64,000 bases of DNA. It comes from Pseudonocardia abyssalis (GTDB lineage: Bacteria > Actinomycetota > Actinomycetes > Mycobacteriales > Pseudonocardiaceae). A program made the translations under genes and the position numbers. The notes under the pieces were generated by a model. The model had not been told where the DNA came from. It saw only the letters and a program-made list of their open reading frames with translations, and ran no database searches. The stretch covers positions 2,356,001-2,420,000 of the forward strand of contig NZ_JADQDK010000001.1 in assembly GCF_019263705.2 (NCBI RefSeq). The letters run 5' to 3'. Position 1 is the stretch's first letter, and every line of letters starts with the position of its first letter. Positions 59,987 through 64,000 of the stretch are shown here, in pieces.

Positions 59987-62900
59987 TCAGTCCCTGGTCA
60001 TGAAAACCTTCCGCGCCGCAGCGTGATCCGGGGTCGACACGTAGGCCTGGCCAACGGACAACTGCTCCAGCGCCTCCGACATGTCCTGCCCGCTCCTCCC
60101 CCGCAGGAAGCCCGCGACCTTGCGGCTCTGCGGGTAGTTGCAGCGGAAGGCGACCTTCGTACCGGTATTGCCGAGGACGTCGGGGTGGAAGTCGTCCACA
60201 CCCTGGCTCGCGACCACGACGGCGACGCCGTACTTACGCCCTTCCTTCATGATCTTCGGGAGGGTGACGTCGCGGGCGAGGCGGTGGGCCTCGTCGAGGA
60301 CGACCGCCAGGCGGAGCTGCTTGGTCTGACCCCACCGGAACATCTCCCGATAGACCTTCCGCAGCACGAACGCACCCGCGGCGCGTTGGACCTGCTCCAT
60401 CAGGCCGTGCACGTCGAGCACGACGCCCTGGCGCAGGAGGTCGGCGAAGGGGCGGCTACCGGCCGGGGCGGCGAACAACCCGAAGTCGCTCAGCGGGCGC
60501 AGACGGGCGACCACGTTGCGGGTACGGGCGGACGTGTCGACCGACGCAACGGCGGTGGCCAGGTCGTCCATCGTCGGCCAGTCGTCCGGACCTGCCGGGC
60601 GCGGCAGGGCCTTCGCCTCGTAGATCGCACGAACACCGTCGTAGACGGCGTTGCGCTGTATCTCGCCCAGCCCGCACACGTAGCCGATCACCTCCGACAG
60701 CTCCCACGCCGCCTCCCGGTACCGCTCCGGTTCGTCGAGCTCGAACGGAGATATCGGCAGGCCCTGCGACGCGTCGAGGACGGCTGCGCCCCCGGCGGGT
60801 TCGGCGGCCATGTCGCCGTGGAAGTCGACGACGAGCGCAGGCAGACCCTGCCCGGCGAACGAGTTCAGGATGCGACGGGTCGTCACCGACTTGCCCTGTC
60901 CGGGAATGCCCAGCACGAACAGGTGCGGGCTGCCGGAAGTGCTGATCCGCCACCTCACCTCGGCTGCGCCCGCGTCCTGGCCGAGCGCCACCTCGACGAC
61001 CTGTGGCGGCTCGGGCACGACGACGTCCTGGGCCGGCCGGGGGGCCGCCGGGACGGGAGCCTCGACCCCGCGGAGCGGGTCGGTGATCGTCACGGTCGCC
61101 TCGTCGGCCGGTACGCCCGGACGCGGCGTCACCCCCGGCAGCTCGGCCGTCACCTCCGCCGCGCGCTGCGGAGCGGGGGTCGGCGCGGACCGCGGCCGTG
61201 GTGACGGGCGCAGACGCGCGTGCGGCACCGGCGCTGCCGGGGTAGCCGTCCAGTCCGGGGTCGGTGCGGCGGCACCCCGCCGCGACGTGAACCCGACCTG
61301 CCCGAGGTCCGCCGCGGTCAGGACGTCGATCCTGACTCCGCGGTGCTCCGACGGGAATCCGGCGCTCCCGGACAGGCTCACGACGTACCCGCGCCGACCG
61401 ACCTCCGGCACGAGCGCCCCGTCCTCGACCTTCTCGATCATGCGCTCGACCTCACCGCGGCGGCGCGGGTCGAGCAGGCCCATGGCCAGTGCCCGGTCGG
61501 CGTGGTGGCGCAGGATCCCGCCGAGCCTGGCGCGCTGCAGCTCGGCATCGATGCGAGGCGGGTCGGTGCGGAAGAACGTGTCGTTCAGCATCGCGACGGT
61601 GGCGTCGAGCTGGTCGACGATGTCGTCGACCAGCGCCGCGGGGAGCGCTGCGGCGCGCCGCGACTTCACCTCGATGCACTCCATGCGCATCGTTCGCGCG
61701 GTCGTCCGGACGATGATCACGTCGCAGCGCCGCGTGCCGGAATCGCCGCGGAGGTCGCCGAACACCTCCTGGTGGGCGTCCACGGGCACGACCAGGCAAC
61801 CGTCGAGCTCCCCGCGCCGCCGCAGGTGCGCGATCAGGGCCGCGAGGCTGACCGCCTCGGTGGCGAGGGTCGACCGCCCCACCAGCCGCAGCGCCAGCCG
61901 ACCCGACACCACCTGCAGGTGGTCCAGCACGACCCGCACCGACTCGTCGACGGCGGCGAGGTCGAGGCCGGCCATCGCGTCGGCGAGGAGCCGCTGGACC
62001 TCCCCGCGGTGAGTGGTGGTGACGGTCAGCCGCGGTCCGAGGCCCTCGAGGAAGTCGGGCGCGTAGTCGAGGAGGTACGGCGGCGCACCCGCGTCGGACG
62101 CCGCGCTGAACAGGTCGACGCCGAGGTTGCGGTCCAGGGTGACGACCCAGTCGGATCGCTCGTGCGCTGCCTGCAGGGTGGCCACCTGGGCGGGATCAAG
62201 GCTGGCCGTGAGCGCGAGCGTGCCGGACACGTAACCCAGTGCGATCGCCAGCGCCGCCTGGTAGCTGCGGTGCGCGTCGACCGCGTCGACCGCGCCCTCC
62301 CGGTTGCGCAGGCGCGCCGCAGGAGCGGTCCGCCACACCGGGGTGGGGCCTGCGACCCGCTGGGTCTGCGCCGGGGTCAACAGATTGCGGAACGACGTCG
62401 CGGCGTCGGGGACGGCCACCGCTCCGAGGCTGCCCGAGTCGGCCGTGCGGGTCACGGCGAGGTCTGCGACGACGCTGATGTTCGCCGCCTGGTGGTCCTC
62501 GGCCAGCCGGTCGTGCGGGCGGACGGTCAGCCCCAGGGGCGGCGCGAGGTGCGAGCGCGAACCGCGCACCTGCTGCGAGGCGACGGCCTGCTGCAGGTCC
62601 GTGAGTGCCGGCACGGGGTCGGTGTAGGACGGGCGGTTGCTGTAGGCCGTGACCTCGAGTCGGGATGGCGGCGCGGCCAGGTCCTCGTCGCGCTCGGGTT
62701 CACGCAGAACCGACTCCCCCAGTGCCCGCGCGAGCATCTCGCCGGACCCGGCGTTGTAGGCGATGACGCGCAGCCCGTCCTGACCGGGGTTGACCGCGCG
62801 GTAGGCCGCGATCCGTTCGGCCACGGCCGACGGCGGCAGATCGGTGGCGACATCCCTCCGGTCGAGGCCGAGCACCTCGAACACGGCCTGGACCGCGGCG

Positions 62901-64000
62901 CCCGGCTCGGCCTCGTCGGCATGCAGGTAGATACCCGTCCCGAGGGTCGCCTCGCGCGCGTAGACGTACGGCAGGCCGTTCACGCCGTAGATCGCGAAGG
63001 GCAGGTTCGCCGGAGTGATCCGCCGGGTCAGACGTGCGTCGACGGACTGCTTCCGCTTCGCCGCAGTCCGGCCGACCGTGGACAGCTCGCCGGCCCACCG
63101 GGTCAGCGTCGCGTCGTACTCGGCGGCCCAGGACAGCCGCAGGGGATGCAGCGGGAGCACCACCACGGCCGCGATCGGGGGATGCCCGACGGTGTCGATC
63201 GACAACCGGACGGTGTCCAGCGCCAGCAGTGCGGTCCTCGTCTCGTCGTCCGGCGCGGAGTCGAGTGCACGGCGGTAGGTCTGGCAGTACGCCGACACCT
63301 CGTGGCGCAGCTCGTCGTCCCACTGGACGGTCTCCACCGCGTACCGCGGCCTGCGGTTCTCGAGCTTCTCGAACAGCCGCCGGCGGCGGTCGGTGAACGC
63401 CGGAGGGAGCGCTCCGGCGATCGGTTCGAACGCGTCGGGCTCGAGCACCTCGCCGAGCCGGCCGTCCGCCTCCCACGCGACGGCCCGGCCCCGGGCCTGC
63501 AGCAGCTTGTCCTGCAGGCTGACCAGCGCCGGGCTGAGCGCGAGCAGTGTGGTCCGCCGGGCCCCGAGACGGACGGAGAACGCGCCACCGTCCCAGGTGG
63601 GGCTCTCCTCGCGGAGGTCGTCCTGGCCCTCCAGGGCGGCGTCCAGGCGGGCCTGGGCGAGCGAGGGAGCCGACGCGCGGCGGGTGGTGCCCGGCAGGGG
63701 GTCCTCCTCCCAGCGCACGGCGAACTGCTGGGTCTCGTCGACGGCGTCGACGCCGCTGCGCAGCAGCACCGGCTGGCCGTCGGCGTCGACCGCCGTCAGC
63801 CGCACGACGAGCAGGGCGCTGTCGGCGACGTCCTCCTCGGCGATCTCGATGCGGACGGTCGCACGGCGCTTGTCACCCTTGACCGTCTGCCGCGCCACAG
63901 GCGCCGAGTCCGGGTCCCGCAGGTCGGCGGGCGGCAGCGCCTCCAGCAGCCACCGGTCGACGGCGTCGGTCCGGGCCGGATCGGTCCGCCACACGACGGC
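59987..64000 (-). CDS. Large PD-(D/E)XK nuclease-HerA/FtsK-type ATPase, N-terminus beyond window
   Basis: The frame is open to base 64000, so at least 1337 residues are present and the start lies outside. About 750 residues of unassigned sequence come first. Near residue 755-780 is a nuclease-like motif, CDVIIV followed by MECIEVKSRR (D...ExK). After a Pro-rich linker comes a HerA/FtsK-type motor: P-loop GIPGQGKSVTTRR (about 1031), DFHGD, and Walker B LAVVLDEAHRLA (about 1234), ending with the VASQGVDDFHPDV and NTGTKVAFRCNYPQS sensor elements. Such nuclease-plus-pump proteins occur in defence loci (DptH of phosphorothioation restriction, and MADS-type systems are comparable). The exact family is not certain. 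Confidence 0.8.
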   Translation of the reverse strand, partial: AVVWRTDPARTDAVDRWLLEALPPADLRDPDSAPVARQTVKGDKRRATVRIEIAEEDVADSALLVVRLTAVDADGQPVLLRSGVDAVDETQQFAVRWEEDPLPGTTRRASAPSLAQARLDAALEGQDDLREESPTWDGGAFSVRLGARRTTLLALSPALVSLQDKLLQARGRAVAWEADGRLGEVLEPDAFEPIAGALPPAFTDRRRRLFEKLENRRPRYAVETVQWDDELRHEVSAYCQTYRRALDSAPDDETRTALLALDTVRLSIDTVGHPPIAAVVVLPLHPLRLSWAAEYDATLTRWAGELSTVGRTAAKRKQSVDARLTRRITPANLPFAIYGVNGLPYVYAREATLGTGIYLHADEAEPGAAVQAVFEVLGLDRRDVATDLPPSAVAERIAAYRAVNPGQDGLRVIAYNAGSGEMLARALGESVLREPERDEDLAAPPSRLEVTAYSNRPSYTDPVPALTDLQQAVASQQVRGSRSHLAPPLGLTVRPHDRLAEDHQAANISVVADLAVTRTADSGSLGAVAVPDAATSFRNLLTPAQTQRVAGPTPVWRTAPAARLRNREGAVDAVDAHRSYQAALAIALGYVSGTLALTASLDPAQVATLQAAHERSDWVVTLDRNLGVDLFSAASDAGAPPYLLDYAPDFLEGLGPRLTVTTTHRGEVQRLLADAMAGLDLAAVDESVRVVLDHLQVVSGRLALRLVGRSTLATEAVSLAALIAHLRRRGELDGCLVVPVDAHQEVFGDLRGDSGTRRCDVIIVRTTARTMRMECIEVKSRRAAALPAALVDDIVDQLDATVAMLNDTFFRTDPPRIDAELQRARLGGILRHHADRALAMGLLDPRRRGEVERMIEKVEDGALVPEVGRRGYVVSLSGSAGFPSEHRGVRIDVLTAADLGQVGFTSRRGAAAPTPDWTATPAAPVPHARLRPSPRPRSAPTPAPQRAAEVTAELPGVTPRPGVPADEATVTITDPLRGVEAPVPAAPRPAQDVVVPEPPQVVEVALGQDAGAAEVRWRISTSGSPHLFVLGIPGQGKSVTTRRILNSFAGQGLPALVVDFHGDMAAEPAGGAAVLDASQGLPISPFELDEPERYREAAWELSEVIGYVCGLGEIQRNAVYDGVRAIYEAKALPRPAGPDDWPTMDDLATAVASVDTSARTRNVVARLRPLSDFGLFAAPAGSRPFADLLRQGVVLDVHGLMEQVQRAAGAFVLRKVYREMFRWGQTKQLRLAVVLDEAHRLARDVTLPKIMKEGRKYGVAVVVASQGVDDFHPDVLGNTGTKVAFRCNYPQSRKVAGFLRGRSGQDMSEALEQLSVGQAYVSTPDHAAARKVFMTRD

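Noticed and set aside
1..64000. CRISPR arrays, rRNA genes or a prophage structural cluster
   Set aside because: I saw no regularly spaced repeats, no rRNA-like sequence and no phage structural genes; the only tandem repeat is the short one at 29649-29684.

Overview
The window is very GC-rich actinobacterial DNA. Mycothione reductase, a complete Mce lipid-import operon with YrbE permeases, PucR/IclR/TetR/Rrf2 regulators, ECF41 sigma factors and several P450s and flavin oxygenases point to a Pseudonocardiales-type soil actinomycete, probably Pseudonocardia or a close relative. The genus is inferred from gene content only.

Layout. (1) 1-12.4 kb, minus strand: a mce operon of small membrane protein, two YrbE permeases, an ATPase, six Mce proteins and an MMPL/RND protein cut by the window edge. 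(2) 13.0-19.5 kb: a PucR regulator, a flavin reductase, two tandem StyA-like flavoprotein monooxygenases, and the divergent mycothione reductase gene. (3) 19.8-28.8 kb: an eight-gene minus-strand operon (MFS transporter, tautomerase, two alpha/beta hydrolases, SDR, HAPMO-like Baeyer-Villiger monooxygenase, ferredoxin-fused reductase, P450), divergent from an IclR gene with operator-like repeats between them. (4) 28.9-34.9 kb: TetR, a broken SDR gene, a DHA2 exporter, HxlR, an LLM flavin oxidoreductase and a decayed IS3-family element. (5) 34.9-44.1 kb: a six-gene minus-strand operon with a BVMO-esterase fusion, a TfdB-like phenol hydroxylase, a P450 with its own ferredoxin and ferredoxin reductase, and a maleylacetate reductase-hydroxyquinol dioxygenase fusion; a LuxR-type ATPase regulator is divergent from it. 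(6) 46.8-59.3 kb: an accessory region bounded by two direct repeats resembling the 3' half of a tRNA, holding two ECF41 sigma factors with a carboxymuconolactone decarboxylase, Rrf2 and two NDH-2-like flavoproteins, an IclR gene with a dihydroxyacetophenone dioxygenase-like cupin, a TetR/LLM pair, the C-terminus of an integrase and many gene fragments. (7) 59.4-64 kb: an antitoxin with a truncated PIN toxin, and a large PD-(D/E)XK nuclease/HerA-type ATPase running off the right edge, probably one end of a DNA-defence locus.

How they may work together. Regions 3 and 5 make chemical sense as one theme, breakdown of alkyl- or acyl-phenols. A P450 and SDR would make an aryl ketone, a BVMO would turn it into an aryl ester, an esterase would release a hydroquinone-type phenol, the flavin hydroxylase would make hydroxyquinol, and the fused dioxygenase/reductase would carry it through maleylacetate to 3-oxoadipate. 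The families are well supported by sequence; the substrate and the pathway order are inference. Region 6 looks like a site of repeated insertion and decay.
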